DNA of 64,000 nucleotides from an uncultured OM182 clade bacterium. GTDB taxonomy: Bacteria > Pseudomonadota > Gammaproteobacteria > Pseudomonadales > Azotimanducaceae. A model generated the notes under the pieces. It searched no databases. It had not been told where the DNA came from and worked only from the letters and a program-made list of their open reading frames with translations. The stretch lies in assembly GCA_905182025.1 (NCBI GenBank), contig CAJJAA010000038.1, positions 1 through 64,000 on the forward strand. Direction: 5' to 3'. Positions 46,995 through 57,637 of the stretch are shown piece by piece (position 1 is the first letter of the stretch; every line of letters begins with the position of its first letter). The translations under genes and the position numbers were made by a program.

Positions 46995-48502
46995 TGTCGA
47001 AGATGCTGAGCATGCTATTGCCGGAATTGGACGTAAGCGACGACATTCTCATTAGAGGGCTCACGGATGATAGTCGGCTTCTATCGGGCGGCGAACTCTA
47101 CCTTGCAGTAAGCGGTGATGTGTTTAATGGCGCAGATTTTATTGATGAAGCGATGCAAAAAAATGTAGCAGCTGTCATTTCGGACCAACCTATTGAAAAG
47201 TCAGAATCAGCAACTTGGAAAGCGCCTGTTTACTATCTTGAAGATTTAGCGCGCCTTCGCGGCGAAATCGCGTCCCGTTATTACGATGAGCCTTCAACGA
47301 AGATGCGAGTGATCGCAATTACTGGAACGAATGGAAAGACGTCCTGCTCTCATTTTATTGCGAAAACCCTCGCGTTATTGGGTGTTCCTTGTGGATTTAT
47401 TGGAACACTCGGAGCAGGTGTCGAAGGTCTTAGTGGAGCCAATGTCGAGTTGAACATGACAACGCCAGGTGCCATAGCGCTGCAGGAGACGCTTAGTGAA
47501 TTTTCGGATCGAGGTGTCTCAGTGGTTAGTCTTGAGGCGTCGAGTCATGGACTTACTCAAGAACGTTTGCGAGGAACAGATATAGATACAGCGGTTCTCA
47601 CCAATATTAGTCGAGATCATCTGGATTTTCATGGAAGCCTTGAAGCCTATACAGAGGCAAAGTCGCGACTGTTTCAATTTAAATCTTTACAAAATGTCAT
47701 CCTCAATGCAGATGACGATAGTGCTGAAGCATTCGCACGTGTTGTAAACGACGGCGTTAAGGTCGTGACCTACAGCCTTCACAGCAGTAACGCTGACGTT
47801 CATTGTAAATCCCTTACCTTAAGTAGGTTGGGTATTAATGCAACCGTCGTTACGCCCTGGGGTACTGCCGAGATCGCATGTTCCTTATTAGGCATGTTTA
47901 ACGTCAGTAACGTTCTCGCGGTGATAAGTGCCTTGGGTTGTAATGGCTACGCATTGTCTGAGATTGCGTCAGGTCTATCCAAGTTAGAAACCGTAAAGGG
48001 ACGGATGGATCTCATTGCATTGGAAAATGGCATTGATGTGATTATCGATTATGCCCATACCCCTGATGCGCTTGAGAAAGCTCTGGCAGGCGTCAGATCA
48101 CACTGTGAAGGTGCTGTCTGGTGTGTGATGGGTTGCGGCGGTGATCGAGACAAGGGTAAGCGGTCTCAAATGGGTGCCGTTGCCGCTCGTTTGGCGGACA
48201 GAACGGTAGTCAGTTCAGACAACCCGCGCAGCGAAGACCCGAACAAGATAATTAACGATGTGTTAGCAGGCGTGCCTAGTTCACAGACCGAGAGTGGCGA
48301 TGTGTGCGCGCTAACCGATCGTAGTGAGGCGATTGCATACGCACTAGGCAACGCTAAGTCTGGCGATATGGTACTCATTGCGGGTAAAGGTCATGAGGAG
48401 TATCAAGAATTATTCAATGGTCGTGTTGACTACAGTGACTATGCGGAAGTGTCGAATTGGCAAGTAGGAAAGGTTGGCGATGATCGATCAGAGGAAGCCT
48501 AA
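46994..48502 (+). CDS. murE: UDP-MurNAc-tripeptide synthetase (meso-DAP-adding MurE)
   Basis: MurE (502 residues) adds the third stem-peptide residue to UDP-MurNAc-L-Ala-D-Glu. The ATP loop is ITGTNGKTSCSHF (about residues 112-124). The central domain has TTPGAIALQETLSEFSDRGVSVVSLEASSHGL and the C-domain DYAHTPDALEKALAGV. The substrate motif DNPRSEDP (Asp409) indicates meso-diaminopimelate, as in other Gram-negatives. murF and mraY, expected next, are missing: murD follows and overlaps the end by 23 bases. Confidence 0.97.
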   Translation: MSKMLSMLLPELDVSDDILIRGLTDDSRLLSGGELYLAVSGDVFNGADFIDEAMQKNVAAVISDQPIEKSESATWKAPVYYLEDLARLRGEIASRYYDEPSTKMRVIAITGTNGKTSCSHFIAKTLALLGVPCGFIGTLGAGVEGLSGANVELNMTTPGAIALQETLSEFSDRGVSVVSLEASSHGLTQERLRGTDIDTAVLTNISRDHLDFHGSLEAYTEAKSRLFQFKSLQNVILNADDDSAEAFARVVNDGVKVVTYSLHSSNADVHCKSLTLSRLGINATVVTPWGTAEIACSLLGMFNVSNVLAVISALGCNGYALSEIASGLSKLETVKGRMDLIALENGIDVIIDYAHTPDALEKALAGVRSHCEGAVWCVMGCGGDRDKGKRSQMGAVAARLADRTVVSSDNPRSEDPNKIINDVLAGVPSSQTESGDVCALTDRSEAIAYALGNAKSGDMVLIAGKGHEEYQELFNGRVDYSDYAEVSNWQVGKVGDDRSEEA

Positions 48503-49808
48503 AGTGATTGTCGGGTTAGGAAGTACCGGCCTCGCATGTGCGCACTATTTTGCGCACCACGGCATTCCTTTCTCGGTCGTTGACGCTAATCCGAAACCGC
48601 CTTTGTTGAAAGAGCTACAGCGTGATTTTCCATTAGTCGAATTTCAGTCTCTGGATGACAAAGTATTTCAGCCGGCAGAAGAAATTGTTCTAAGCCCCGG
48701 TGTTCCACTGAAGTCTGTAGCGATTCAGGAAGCAATTTCAAATGACGCACATATCACGGGTGATATTGAAATATTTTCGAAGGCGGTTACCAAACCATTC
48801 GTCGCCATAACCGGTTCGAATGGAAAAACAACGGTAACGAGCTTGTTGGGTGATATGGCTGAAAAGTGCCATAAGGCTGTGCAACTAGCCGGAAATATTG
48901 GCATTCCTAGTCTTAGTGTTATTGATGCTGAGGTGGATTGTTTCGTGTTGGAGATCTCTAGTTATCAGCTTGAAGTGATTGAAAAGCTTGCTGCAGATGT
49001 AGCAGTGGTGCTTAACCTGACACCGGACCACCTCGACAGGTACGCCACCGTTCAAGATTATTATAACGCCAAATTGAAAATTTATACCGGTTGTAGTCGG
49101 GCGGTGATCAATCGCGATATGGACTGCAACTTGAATATCCAAAAAGGCGTACCGGTCGTTAGTTTCGGTCTTGATGAGCCTAAAAATGATGCTGATATCG
49201 GTTACAAACATAGCGACGGTAAGACGTATCTTGTCAGAGGACAACAAATTTTACTCGACGTCGATCGGTTTGGTTTAAGAGGACGACACAATCGGCAAAA
49301 TGTCGCTGCAGCAGTGGCTATTGGTTTTGAAATCGGACTCAACTCGGCCGGTATGATAGATGCAATTCAGTCGTTTAAAGGCTTGGCGCATCGATGCGAG
49401 CTCGTTGGCAGCTACGATGGCGTCTCCTACATAAATGATTCTAAGTCAACCAACCCAGCATCTAGCATCGCCGCAGTCACTGGCATGTCGGATGCGGCAG
49501 GCGACATCGTGTTGATATTGGGTGGCGATGCAAAGGGTGCCGACTTCTCTGGTTTTGATTTGGTTTGTGAAGAGCAAGTACGACTGTATTTTATCTATGG
49601 TAAAGATTCGCAGATGATTTCTGATTCAATTGGAGGTGACAAATTCATCTGTAAAACCCTGGCCGAAGTCGTTAACAAATTACGCGGCTCAGTGCGATCG
49701 GGGGACAAGGTTCTATTGTCACCTGGCTGCGCGAGTTTGGATCAATTTAAAAACTATGAAGAGCGCGGTACTGAGTTTAAGCGTCTGCTTGAAAAGGTGG
49801 CGCAATGA
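48480..49808 (+). CDS. murD: UDP-MurNAc-L-alanine:D-glutamate ligase
   Basis: MurD (442 residues from ATG 48480) adds D-Glu to UDP-MurNAc-L-Ala. Motifs are VIVGLGSTGLACAHYFAHHGIPFSVVDANP (the uridine-binding N-domain), ITGSNGKTTVTSLLGDM (ATP loop), NLTPDHLDRYATVQDYYNAK, HRCELVGSYDGVSYINDSKSTNPAS and LLSPGCASLDQFKNYEERG. The ORF-track TTG start six bases earlier is less likely. It overlaps murE by 23 bases, an unusually deep overlap at the point where murF and mraY would normally lie. Confidence 0.96.
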   Translation: MIDQRKPKVIVGLGSTGLACAHYFAHHGIPFSVVDANPKPPLLKELQRDFPLVEFQSLDDKVFQPAEEIVLSPGVPLKSVAIQEAISNDAHITGDIEIFSKAVTKPFVAITGSNGKTTVTSLLGDMAEKCHKAVQLAGNIGIPSLSVIDAEVDCFVLEISSYQLEVIEKLAADVAVVLNLTPDHLDRYATVQDYYNAKLKIYTGCSRAVINRDMDCNLNIQKGVPVVSFGLDEPKNDADIGYKHSDGKTYLVRGQQILLDVDRFGLRGRHNRQNVAAAVAIGFEIGLNSAGMIDAIQSFKGLAHRCELVGSYDGVSYINDSKSTNPASSIAAVTGMSDAAGDIVLILGGDAKGADFSGFDLVCEEQVRLYFIYGKDSQMISDSIGGDKFICKTLAEVVNKLRGSVRSGDKVLLSPGCASLDQFKNYEERGTEFKRLLEKVAQ

Positions 49809-51112
49809 GCGGGTCGCGAATACATAATTTAAAGCCGTGCCCGATTGACATAGTTGTTGCTGGCTTAGCTCTTCTATTACTGCTAACCGGAATCGTTATG
49901 GTTGGCTCTGCATCAACGGAAGTATCAAACCGTATTTATGGTGATCCTCTGTACATGTTCATCAAGCACTCGGCGTATGTTGTCATTAGCTTAGGTATTG
50001 CCGCGATTGCTTTAATGATGCCGATTAAATCCTGGCAACAAATTGATTGGGTGTTACTGCTCCTGAGTTTTGCATTGCTAATTGCAGTGTTGGTGCCGGG
50101 TGTTGGTCACACTGTTAATGGCAGTACGCGATGGATTTCTTTAGGTTTCTTTACCGTCCAAGGTAGTGAGTTCGTCAAACTGTTCGCGATTGTTTACATT
50201 TCTGGATATCTCGTACGCAGAAAAGAAGAAATATTTGATTCACTCAGTGGATTCATAAAACCACTAGCGTTGATTTCATTGATGGTTTTATTACTACTGG
50301 AACAACCGGATTTCGGTGCGTCCGTTGTTATCATGGCATCAATTCTAGGCGTTATCTTTCTCGCGGGTGTGCCATTCAAACACTTCGTGCCGATTATCCT
50401 CTCAGTTGGTGCGGCTGCATTCGTGATTGTTCAATGGCAACCATACCGACTAAAACGGTTTGAGGCATTTACTGATCCTTGGGCACACCAATTCGATAGT
50501 GGATATCAACTTACTCAAGCTTTGATTGCTTTTGGTAGGGGTGAGTGGTTTGGACTAGGTCTAGGCAACAGCATACAAAAATTGTTCTTCTTGCCTGAAG
50601 CACATACAGATTTCCTATTTTCGATACTTGCAGAAGAGCTGGGTGTTGTTGGTGGTGTGATTGTGATCAGTGCTTTCACGTGGTTAGTTATCAAAGCGAT
50701 TCTAATTTCTCGTCGAGCAAGAAACCAAGGTAAAGAATTCCATGCGAATCTAGCGTCCGGTATAGCGCTTTTATTGGGCGTTCAATCGGCGATTAATATT
50801 GGTGTGAATATGGGATTGTTACCAACCAAAGGTCTGACATTGCCGTTGGTTAGCTATGGTGGCAATAGTCTGATTATAAGTTGTGTATTGATTGCGATTC
50901 TACTGAGAATTGAATTCGAATGTAGAGAAGAAGCTGAACTACCGATCAGAAAATCAGTTCAGAAAAAGCGATCGACGGCAAAGCCGAAATCCTCCGAGGT
51001 GAAAGCCTCGTTGCAGGAAAAGTTGAGTCGAGGTGCGACGGATAAACCGAAAAAGGTTCGTGCTAAGGCCTCAAGAAGCCAACCTAAGGCCGTGGGAGCA
51101 AAGAGAATATGA
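49805..51112 (+). CDS. ftsW: Septal peptidoglycan glycosyltransferase FtsW
   Basis: FtsW (435 residues) is the SEDS-family polymerase that uses lipid II at the septum with FtsI. Ten membrane segments are visible. Family marks are [100 protein letters not shown] and [21 protein letters not shown]. After the last helix comes a long basic tail of about 65 residues rich in Lys, Arg, Ala and Ser. It overlaps murD and murC by four bases each; murG is missing. Confidence 0.97.
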   Translation: MSGSRIHNLKPCPIDIVVAGLALLLLLTGIVMVGSASTEVSNRIYGDPLYMFIKHSAYVVISLGIAAIALMMPIKSWQQIDWVLLLLSFALLIAVLVPGVGHTVNGSTRWISLGFFTVQGSEFVKLFAIVYISGYLVRRKEEIFDSLSGFIKPLALISLMVLLLLEQPDFGASVVIMASILGVIFLAGVPFKHFVPIILSVGAAAFVIVQWQPYRLKRFEAFTDPWAHQFDSGYQLTQALIAFGRGEWFGLGLGNSIQKLFFLPEAHTDFLFSILAEELGVVGGVIVISAFTWLVIKAILISRRARNQGKEFHANLASGIALLLGVQSAINIGVNMGLLPTKGLTLPLVSYGGNSLIISCVLIAILLRIEFECREEAELPIRKSVQKKRSTAKPKSSEVKASLQEKLSRGATDKPKKVRAKASRSQPKAVGAKRI

Positions 51113-52545
51113 CCTCTTTAGTCTCTCCAGATGTGCCTGAAATGAGACGAATCAAAAGGATTCATTTTATCGGTATTGGTGGCGCAGGTATGTGTGGCAT
51201 CGCTGAGGTTCTTCTAAATCAGGGATATAAAGTTTCCGGTTCGGATATGGTCAGCTCGAAAATTACAACCCGTCTATCTGATCTGGGTGCACTGATTTAT
51301 CAAGGCCATAGCGCAAAAAATGTGGATGGTGTCGACGTGGTTGTCGTTTCCTCCGCTATCGACCCTGAAAATCCTGAAGTTTCAACAGCGCGGAGTTCGA
51401 GAATACCGATTGTACGACGTGCAGAGATGCTGGGAGAATTAATGCGGTACCGTCATAGCATTGCTGTCGCCGGTACCCACGGGAAGACAACGACGACCAG
51501 CTTAATAGCATCTTTGTTGGGGCATGCTGGCATGGACCCAACATTTATTATTGGTGGCTTGCTCAATTCTACCTCCTCAAACGGCCGTCTTGGCGCAAGT
51601 CGATTGTTGGTCGCTGAGGCTGACGAAAGTGATGCTTCTTTTCTACACCTACAACCCATGGTGGCCGTGTTAACTAACATTGATAAGGACCATCTTGGTA
51701 CCTACGACGGTAGCTTCGAAAAATTAAAGAGTGCCTTTGTTGAGTTTGTTCACAATCTCCCTTTCTATGGCTTGTTGGTCGCTTGTCTAGATGATGTGAA
51801 TGTAAGGTCGATCTTGCCGTCAATTCAGCGGCCGATCGTTACCTACGGATTTGATGAGGACGCTGATGTTCGTGCTACTAATGTAAGTCAAGATGGTGGA
51901 TTTTCTCATTTCCTTGTTCATCGTCAAGAAAAAAGCTCACTGCAAATCTCTCTCGCAATGCCGGGACGACACAATGTTTTGAATGCGCTAGCAGCAATTG
52001 CTATAGCCACCGATGAAGGGGTGCAGGATGAAAATATTGTTCAAGGCTTGAGAGAGTTTGAAGGTGTAGGTCGACGCTTTGAGATTCACGGTAAATTTAA
52101 GAAAGGCAAAGGCGATTTTTTACTGGTGGACGACTATGGCCATCATCCCTCTGAAGTTAAAGCGACGATTGAAGCCGTGCGTCTCGGATGGCCAGATCAG
52201 CGATTGATCATGGTTTATCAGCCTCATCGTTATTCGCGGACACTAGAGCTATTCGACCAGTTTGTCGATGTGCTGTCGACGGTGGATCATCTTGTTTTGC
52301 TCGATGTTTACAGTGCCGGTGAAGAGCCGATTGTTGGCGCAACCGGAGACGATCTATACAAAGCAATCAAACAAAAAACCAGTAACGCGGTCGATTTCTT
52401 AATCGACGTTGATTTGGTTTCTGACAGGCTTGATCAACTTGTTTCAGACAATGATTTTGTTCTGACTCAGGGGGCCGGCGTTACTAGCGGTTTGGCCCGA
52501 TCATTACGAGAGAAGTGGAAAGATACACTGGTGGTGGAGGCATGA
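51109..52545 (+). CDS. murC: UDP-MurNAc:L-alanine ligase
   Basis: MurC (478 residues) adds L-Ala to UDP-MurNAc, the first peptide step. Motifs are [29 protein letters not shown] (uridine-binding), [18 protein letters not shown] (ATP loop), [58 protein letters not shown] and [16 protein letters not shown]. The length is normal. It starts inside the ftsW stop (ATGA) and ends inside the ftsQ start, so neither murG nor ddl has room here. Confidence 0.97.
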   Translation: MTSLVSPDVPEMRRIKRIHFIGIGGAGMCGIAEVLLNQGYKVSGSDMVSSKITTRLSDLGALIYQGHSAKNVDGVDVVVVSSAIDPENPEVSTARSSRIPIVRRAEMLGELMRYRHSIAVAGTHGKTTTTSLIASLLGHAGMDPTFIIGGLLNSTSSNGRLGASRLLVAEADESDASFLHLQPMVAVLTNIDKDHLGTYDGSFEKLKSAFVEFVHNLPFYGLLVACLDDVNVRSILPSIQRPIVTYGFDEDADVRATNVSQDGGFSHFLVHRQEKSSLQISLAMPGRHNVLNALAAIAIATDEGVQDENIVQGLREFEGVGRRFEIHGKFKKGKGDFLLVDDYGHHPSEVKATIEAVRLGWPDQRLIMVYQPHRYSRTLELFDQFVDVLSTVDHLVLLDVYSAGEEPIVGATGDDLYKAIKQKTSNAVDFLIDVDLVSDRLDQLVSDNDFVLTQGAGVTSGLARSLREKWKDTLVVEA

Positions 52546-53327
52546 AAGCATTGATTAGTCGGCTAACAACTTCACCAAACCAGAATGCACTACCTTATCG
52601 GGGCGTGTTGGTCGTTTTCAGCTTGGTGCTGGGCATGTCCTATTTGGTATTTGAAGCTAACCGACTCGAGCTGGATGTGAATTATGTAAGTGTCTCTGGC
52701 GACTTGAATCCGGCGCAGCGAAACGATGCGTTTGAGAAGCTTGGTGAAATTGTTGGTGAGGGCGCTGAGCTCGCACTGATTAAACGAAAAATCGAATCTT
52801 TGTCTTGGGTTTATAAAGCCAATGTGACGCGTGATTGGCCCGACAGCCTGGACGTCAAGGTTGTACCGGAAGTTGCTGTTGCGCTTTGGAACGATAATGC
52901 CTTTATAAATCAAGATGGTCGTGTATTTTCATCTGAATTTGATCTCATTCCATCACAACGCACGAAACTGCCGCAACTATACGGTCCGGTGGGAAGTGAA
53001 TTGCGAGTCTCGAATCAATATCAACAACTCAACGATGCCCTGTTGAATGCGGGGCATTCGATAGATTTACTAAAATTAGATGACCGTGGTGGATGGTCTT
53101 TTAGGAACCAAATCGGCATAACCGTATTGTTAGGTAAAGATGAGTTAACACAACGAGTTCAACGTTTTTTACGTGTAGCGAATTACGTGACGTTAGAAGG
53201 CAGAATTGATGCAGTAGAGTCAATAGACACCCGATACACAAATGGGGTCGCGATAGATTGGAAAGAATCCATGGAAAATTTCGAAATAGCTAAAATCTTT
53301 AATTCAGAGAGAGAGCAAAAACTATGA
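52542..53327 (+). CDS. ftsQ: Cell division protein FtsQ
   Basis: FtsQ (261 residues from ATG 52542) is the bitopic divisome hub that joins FtsL/FtsB and late proteins. A membrane segment (about residues 20-37, [20 protein letters not shown]) leads to the POTRA domain ([84 protein letters not shown]). This holds the WPDSLxVxVxExxxxAxW pattern. The ORF-track start nine codons earlier lies in murC. ddl is not found before it. Confidence 0.95.
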   Translation: MKALISRLTTSPNQNALPYRGVLVVFSLVLGMSYLVFEANRLELDVNYVSVSGDLNPAQRNDAFEKLGEIVGEGAELALIKRKIESLSWVYKANVTRDWPDSLDVKVVPEVAVALWNDNAFINQDGRVFSSEFDLIPSQRTKLPQLYGPVGSELRVSNQYQQLNDALLNAGHSIDLLKLDDRGGWSFRNQIGITVLLGKDELTQRVQRFLRVANYVTLEGRIDAVESIDTRYTNGVAIDWKESMENFEIAKIFNSEREQKL

Positions 53328-54562
53328 CTGGTTCAACAGGTAGTCAAATGATTGTGGGTCTGGATATAGGAACTTCGAAGGTTGTATGTATCGTCGGTGA
53401 AATTTCCCCTGAAGGCGATGTGGAGATAGTCGGCATTGGCAGCCATCTTTCTCGTGGCCTCAAGAAGGGGGTTGTCGTTAATATTGAATCGACGGTTCAA
53501 TCAATACAGCGTGCAGTAGAAGAAGCGGAATTGATGGCGGGATGTCAGATACATTCTGTATACGCGGGTATTGCAGGTAGCCATATACGGAGCTTGAATT
53601 CCCATGGCATCGTGGCGATCAGAGATCGTGAAGTGTTTCGACCCGATATTGAAAGAGTCATTGATGCGGCGCAAGCGGTTGCGATACCCGCCGATCAAAA
53701 GATTCTTCATATCCTACCTCAAGAATATGTCATTGACTCTCAGGAAGGTGTGAAAGAGCCTCTTGGAATGTCTGGTGTCAGATTAGAAGCCAAGGTTCAT
53801 CTTGTTACCTGTGCGGTAAATGCTGCGCAAAACATCGAAAAATGTATCAGAAAGTGTGGTTTGGAAGTTGAGGACATTATCCTCGAACAACTTGCTTCTG
53901 GCTATGCCGTGCTCACAGAGGACGAGAAGGAGCTTGGTGTTTGTATCGTTGATATTGGCGGCGGCACAACAGATATAGCGGTCTTTACTGATGGGGCGAT
54001 TCGCCATACCGCAGTTATTCCTATAGCAGGCGATCAAGTGACAAACGACATCGCTATGGCGCTGCGTACACCCACTCCGAATGCTGAAGAGATAAAGATT
54101 AAGTATGCGTGTGCGCTAGCGCGTTTAGCCGGCGAGAATGAAACGATTAAGGTGCCAAGTGTCGGCGATCGTTCGGACCGCGACTTGTCTAGACAAGCGT
54201 TGGCAGAGGTTGTTGAGCCACGATACGACGAACTTTTTACACTCATTCAGGCAGAGCTTAGACGTAGTGGTTTCGAAGACTTGATTGCTGCCGGAATTGT
54301 ATTAACAGGCGGTACCTCAAAGATGGAAGGCGTAGTCGAACTAGCCGAAGAGATTTTCCATATGCCTGTAAGTATTGGTCACCCGCAGGGAGTTACTGGA
54401 CTAACAGATATTGTTCGTAACCCAATCTACTCAACGGCAGTTGGGCTGTTGATTTATGGCGCTAAACAACAATTCGATGGGGTGGTAGGTACGCCCCCTC
54501 CTGCAATAGCCATGACGGGTGTTGTGGATAAAGTAAAAAATTGGTTTCTAGGTAATTATTAA
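53324..54562 (+). CDS. ftsA: Cell division protein FtsA
   Basis: FtsA (412 residues) is the actin-like protein that tethers FtsZ to the membrane and signals to FtsN/FtsWI. Nucleotide motifs are VGLDIGTSKVVCIVGEI (phosphate 1), [19 protein letters not shown] (phosphate 2) and GIVLTGGTSKMEGVVELAEEIF (adenosine). The 1C-domain region has EYVIDSQEGVKEPLGMSGVRLEAKVHLVT. The C-terminal amphipathic helix VVDKVKNWFLGNY is the membrane-targeting sequence. It overlaps ftsQ by four bases. Confidence 0.98.
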   Translation: MTGSTGSQMIVGLDIGTSKVVCIVGEISPEGDVEIVGIGSHLSRGLKKGVVVNIESTVQSIQRAVEEAELMAGCQIHSVYAGIAGSHIRSLNSHGIVAIRDREVFRPDIERVIDAAQAVAIPADQKILHILPQEYVIDSQEGVKEPLGMSGVRLEAKVHLVTCAVNAAQNIEKCIRKCGLEVEDIILEQLASGYAVLTEDEKELGVCIVDIGGGTTDIAVFTDGAIRHTAVIPIAGDQVTNDIAMALRTPTPNAEEIKIKYACALARLAGENETIKVPSVGDRSDRDLSRQALAEVVEPRYDELFTLIQAELRRSGFEDLIAAGIVLTGGTSKMEGVVELAEEIFHMPVSIGHPQGVTGLTDIVRNPIYSTAVGLLIYGAKQQFDGVVGTPPPAIAMTGVVDKVKNWFLGNY

Positions 54563-54598
54563 TAAGAACTTCACAACATAGACCTCGGGAGGGTTGAT

Positions 54599-55753
54599 AT
54601 GTTTGAACTAGTAGATAGCACACCACAACATGCGGTAATTAAAGTTATTGGCGTTGGAGGCGGCGGTGGTAATGCCGTTGAGCACATGGTTGTCCAGGAT
54701 ATTCAGGGGGTGGAATTTATCTGCGCCAACACTGATTCCCAGGCACTCCACAGTCTCAGCTCCAAAACGCTGTTGCAACTTGGTGGAAACATTACCAAGG
54801 GTCTTGGAGCAGGTGCGAATCCTGGCATGGGCAGGGAAGCAGCCTTGGAAGACAAAGAACGCATTGCAGAGGTCTTGCAGGGCGCTGATATGGTCTTTAT
54901 TACAGCTGGTATGGGCGGTGGTACAGGTACAGGTGCTGCTCCAATTGTGGCCGAGGTTGCCAAAGGACTCGGCATTCTCACCGTTGCGGTTGTTACCAAG
55001 CCGTTCGTTTTCGAGGGCAAGAAACGAATGATGCTCGCCGAAGAAGGTATTAAGGAGCTGTCGCAGTATGTTGACTCACTCATCACCATACCCAACGAAA
55101 AGCTACTAAGCATCATGGGTAACGATACGCCGTTACTGAAAGCGTTTGGCGCAGTTGACGATGTACTGTCAGGTGCTGTTCAAGGCATTGCGGACCTTAT
55201 TATTAGACCCGGCATGATCAACGTCGACTTTGCCGATGTTAAGACTGTTATGTCTGAAATGGGTCTTGCGATGATGGGATCAGGTAGTGCGACCGGTGAA
55301 AACCGAGCTAGAGAAGCTGCTGAAGCAGCAATTCATAGCCCGCTCCTAGACGATATCGATTTCAATGGCTCACGTGGCATTCTAGTGAATATCGCAGCCG
55401 GTGAAGATATTTCACTTGGCGAATTTTCAGAAGTTGGTGCAACTATCGAAGAGTTCGCCTCCGACAACGCAACAATCGTTGTAGGAACGGTGATCGATGC
55501 GAATATGGGAGATGAGCTACGGGTCACAGTAGTGGCGACCGGCTTAGGACATCCTGAACTGGATAAGCCAAGAACCGTGGTTGATAACACGCAAAAGATA
55601 ATTGCTGGAGACGGTCCAACCGATTATAGCGAGTTTGATAAGCCTACAATCACACGGAACAAGCCTAGCGAGGAGCGTGTGCCGGATCTTGGTTCGAGCA
55701 AGGATATGCAGTATTTGGATATACCCGCGTTCCTTAGAAGACAAGCTGACTAA
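54599..55753 (+). CDS. ftsZ: Cell division protein FtsZ
   Basis: FtsZ (384 residues) is the tubulin-like GTPase that forms the Z ring. The core is complete: IKVIGVGGGGGNAVEHM, FICANTDSQAL, FITAGMGGGTGTGAAPIVAEVAK (tubulin signature), DFADVKTVMSEMGLAMMGSG and GDELRVTVVATG. A short acidic linker leads to the conserved C-terminal peptide YLDIPAFLRRQAD, which binds FtsA and ZipA. The ribosome site gggaggg precedes the ATG. It is followed by a 238-bp gap to lpxC. Confidence 0.98.
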   Translation: MFELVDSTPQHAVIKVIGVGGGGGNAVEHMVVQDIQGVEFICANTDSQALHSLSSKTLLQLGGNITKGLGAGANPGMGREAALEDKERIAEVLQGADMVFITAGMGGGTGTGAAPIVAEVAKGLGILTVAVVTKPFVFEGKKRMMLAEEGIKELSQYVDSLITIPNEKLLSIMGNDTPLLKAFGAVDDVLSGAVQGIADLIIRPGMINVDFADVKTVMSEMGLAMMGSGSATGENRAREAAEAAIHSPLLDDIDFNGSRGILVNIAAGEDISLGEFSEVGATIEEFASDNATIVVGTVIDANMGDELRVTVVATGLGHPELDKPRTVVDNTQKIIAGDGPTDYSEFDKPTITRNKPSEERVPDLGSSKDMQYLDIPAFLRRQAD

Positions 55754-55863
55754 TTAGAGCGTTATCTGCAACTTATAGTGGTGAATACTGTCGTAATATT
55801 GCTGATAGATTGAATGACGTAGTAAGTGAAGGTTGGTGCGCAATAGTTATAGATGCTAGTTTC

Positions 55864-55872
55864 TGTTACTAT
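55864..55872 (+). promoter_or_regulatory. Candidate extended -10 promoter of lpxC
   Basis: TG-t-TACTAT (55864-55872) is a good extended -10, about 120 bp upstream of lpxC in the 238-bp gap after ftsZ. The -35 region is weak. A separate lpxC promoter in this gap is common in relatives. Confidence 0.4.
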
Positions 55873-55991
55873 TCGCGCCGAAAAATCAACTGTGTCTGCG
55901 GGTTCGGGCAGCAGAATTGTGGTGTATCTGTTGCATAAAATATGGAGATTAGGTTGACGACACATAAAATAAAGGGAATAAATTTCGACAC

Positions 55992-56918
55992 ATGATAAAT
56001 CAAAAAACGCTTAAAAATGTGATTCGAGCCACCGGTGTTGGTCTGCACACAGGCGAAAAGGTCTACCTAACTTTGCGCCCCGCGCCAATAGATACGGGTA
56101 TTGTCTTTGTTCGCATGGATACGGACCCCGTCACTGAGATCCCAGCGCTGACTGAAAACGTAGGCGATACGACCCTTGCGACGACGATAAACATGCATGG
56201 TCATAAAGTCTCAACCATAGAGCATTTAATGGCCGCATTAGCCGGGCTTGGCGTAGACAACGCCTATGTTGAAGTCAATGGTCCTGAAATGCCTATCATG
56301 GATGGTAGTGCTGCTACGTTTGTCTTCTTGATACAAAGCGCCGGAATTGAAGATCAAAAAGCGCTTAAGAAGTTTATTCGAATCAAAGAGAAGGTCACCG
56401 TCACGGGGTCCGAAAATGTCAGTTGGCATAACCAAAGTGCAACACTTCAACCCTTCCACGGTTTTAGAGTCACCCACACAATTGTTTATGACAATCCCGT
56501 TATCAAGGAACAAACTGCGAGCGTAAATTTTTCGACGACATCTTTCGTAAAAGAAGTTAGCCGAGCACGTACCTTCGGCTTAATGCAGGAGTTTGAGCAT
56601 CTTAGAGAGCGCAACCTTGCCCAAGGCGGTAGTCTCGATAATGCAGTCGTTGTTGATGAATTCCGAGTGCTCAATGATGATGGTCTGCGGCATCAGGATG
56701 AATTCGTTCGCCACAAAATACTCGATGCGATCGGAGACCTTTATCTACTGGGTCACAGCGTCATTGGAGAGTTTATTGGTTTCAAATCAGGCCATGCGGC
56801 TAATCATGCGCTGCGTGAAGCTTTGTTGAGTCAGCCCAGTGCCTGGGAGATTGTTACCTTTGACGATCCGCAAGCCCTTCCGAGCGCATATGCAGAGCCA
56901 GTATTGGCTGAAGCATAG
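55992..56918 (+). CDS. lpxC: UDP-3-O-acyl-N-acetylglucosamine deacetylase LpxC
   Basis: LpxC (308 residues) makes the committed step of lipid A synthesis, a zinc-dependent deacetylation. Motifs are [66 protein letters not shown] (His zinc ligand) and [24 protein letters not shown] (His and Asp zinc ligands and the catalytic His). The length is normal. It ends 12 bases from the convergent dciA stop, so the two transcripts probably overlap. Confidence 0.97.
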   Translation: MINQKTLKNVIRATGVGLHTGEKVYLTLRPAPIDTGIVFVRMDTDPVTEIPALTENVGDTTLATTINMHGHKVSTIEHLMAALAGLGVDNAYVEVNGPEMPIMDGSAATFVFLIQSAGIEDQKALKKFIRIKEKVTVTGSENVSWHNQSATLQPFHGFRVTHTIVYDNPVIKEQTASVNFSTTSFVKEVSRARTFGLMQEFEHLRERNLAQGGSLDNAVVVDEFRVLNDDGLRHQDEFVRHKILDAIGDLYLLGHSVIGEFIGFKSGHAANHALREALLSQPSAWEIVTFDDPQALPSAYAEPVLAEA

Positions 56919-56929
56919 ACAATAGAGGG

Positions 56930-57439
56930 TCATTTGAGTCTAGTCGGTAGGTTTTTGCGGCCGGCTAGATGAATTAGGGCTTTGCGTAGAGGTTCATCTT
57001 CGATATATTTAGCCGCGTCGGCTATATTTCGTGCAGTTTCATCTGACAGCGGTGCCGTATCGGGTGTTGAAACGGCGGCCTTTTGGAATTGCGGGCGGAC
57101 TGAAACCTTTATTGAGTTAACGAAGTGTGGTGGTTTTTGGCGGCGAAGTGCTGCTATCAAGGTTTGTTGGCTATATTTGATACGCGTCGTGCTGGCTGCC
57201 GAAGCCGTTGTTAACTCTAAATGACCGTCGTTGAGCGAAGCAACACGTATGTCATCGGCCGGATAGTTTGGATATTGATCAGATATTATTGATTGGAGAG
57301 AAAGCAGTGCTTTTGCGTGATTAATGATATTCTTCAGCGATCCACGTGAATTGGACAGTAGTTCCTTGGTATTCTTAACCGACCTTGGGAAGGTTGAGTT
57401 GACCGAGGAAAACGTGGATGTAGGCTTTTTTTTCGACAT
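56930..57439 (-). CDS. dciA: DciA-like DUF721 protein
   Basis: This 169-residue protein matches DUF721. DciA members load or manage the replicative helicase DnaB in bacteria lacking DnaC. The core is SLKNIINHAKALLSLQSIISDQYPNYPADDIRVASLNDGHLELTTASAASTTRIKYSQQTLIAALRRQKPPHFVNSIKVSVRPQ, with basic N-terminal residues (SKKKPTSTF). In Gammaproteobacteria a DUF721 gene commonly lies between lpxC and secA. The N-terminal KH-like fold and the tail are as expected. Function is by family only. Confidence 0.88.
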   Translation of the reverse strand: MSKKKPTSTFSSVNSTFPRSVKNTKELLSNSRGSLKNIINHAKALLSLQSIISDQYPNYPADDIRVASLNDGHLELTTASAASTTRIKYSQQTLIAALRRQKPPHFVNSIKVSVRPQFQKAAVSTPDTAPLSDETARNIADAAKYIEDEPLRKALIHLAGRKNLPTRLK

Positions 57440-57637
57440 TGAGCCTTAAAAGTAAATTAGGAAAAAGTTAGTGATTACTTAGGTGTTTCTTTGTTTGTAC
57501 TCGTGACAAACAGTTGAAAAATTTAAACACATAAATGCATATCGATGTAGTGTGTTGACTTGATCGCGCAGGGTCCCAGGGACTCATGAGTGATACAACC
57601 GCGTAACATCATAAAAAACCATCATAGCACCAGAATT

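Noticed and set aside
57586-57606. Six-codon leader peptide MSDTTA overlapping the GTG start of the M23 gene, beside the palindrome GTCCC-a-GGGAC
   Set aside because: Too short to support; no amino-acid bias or attenuator structure seen.
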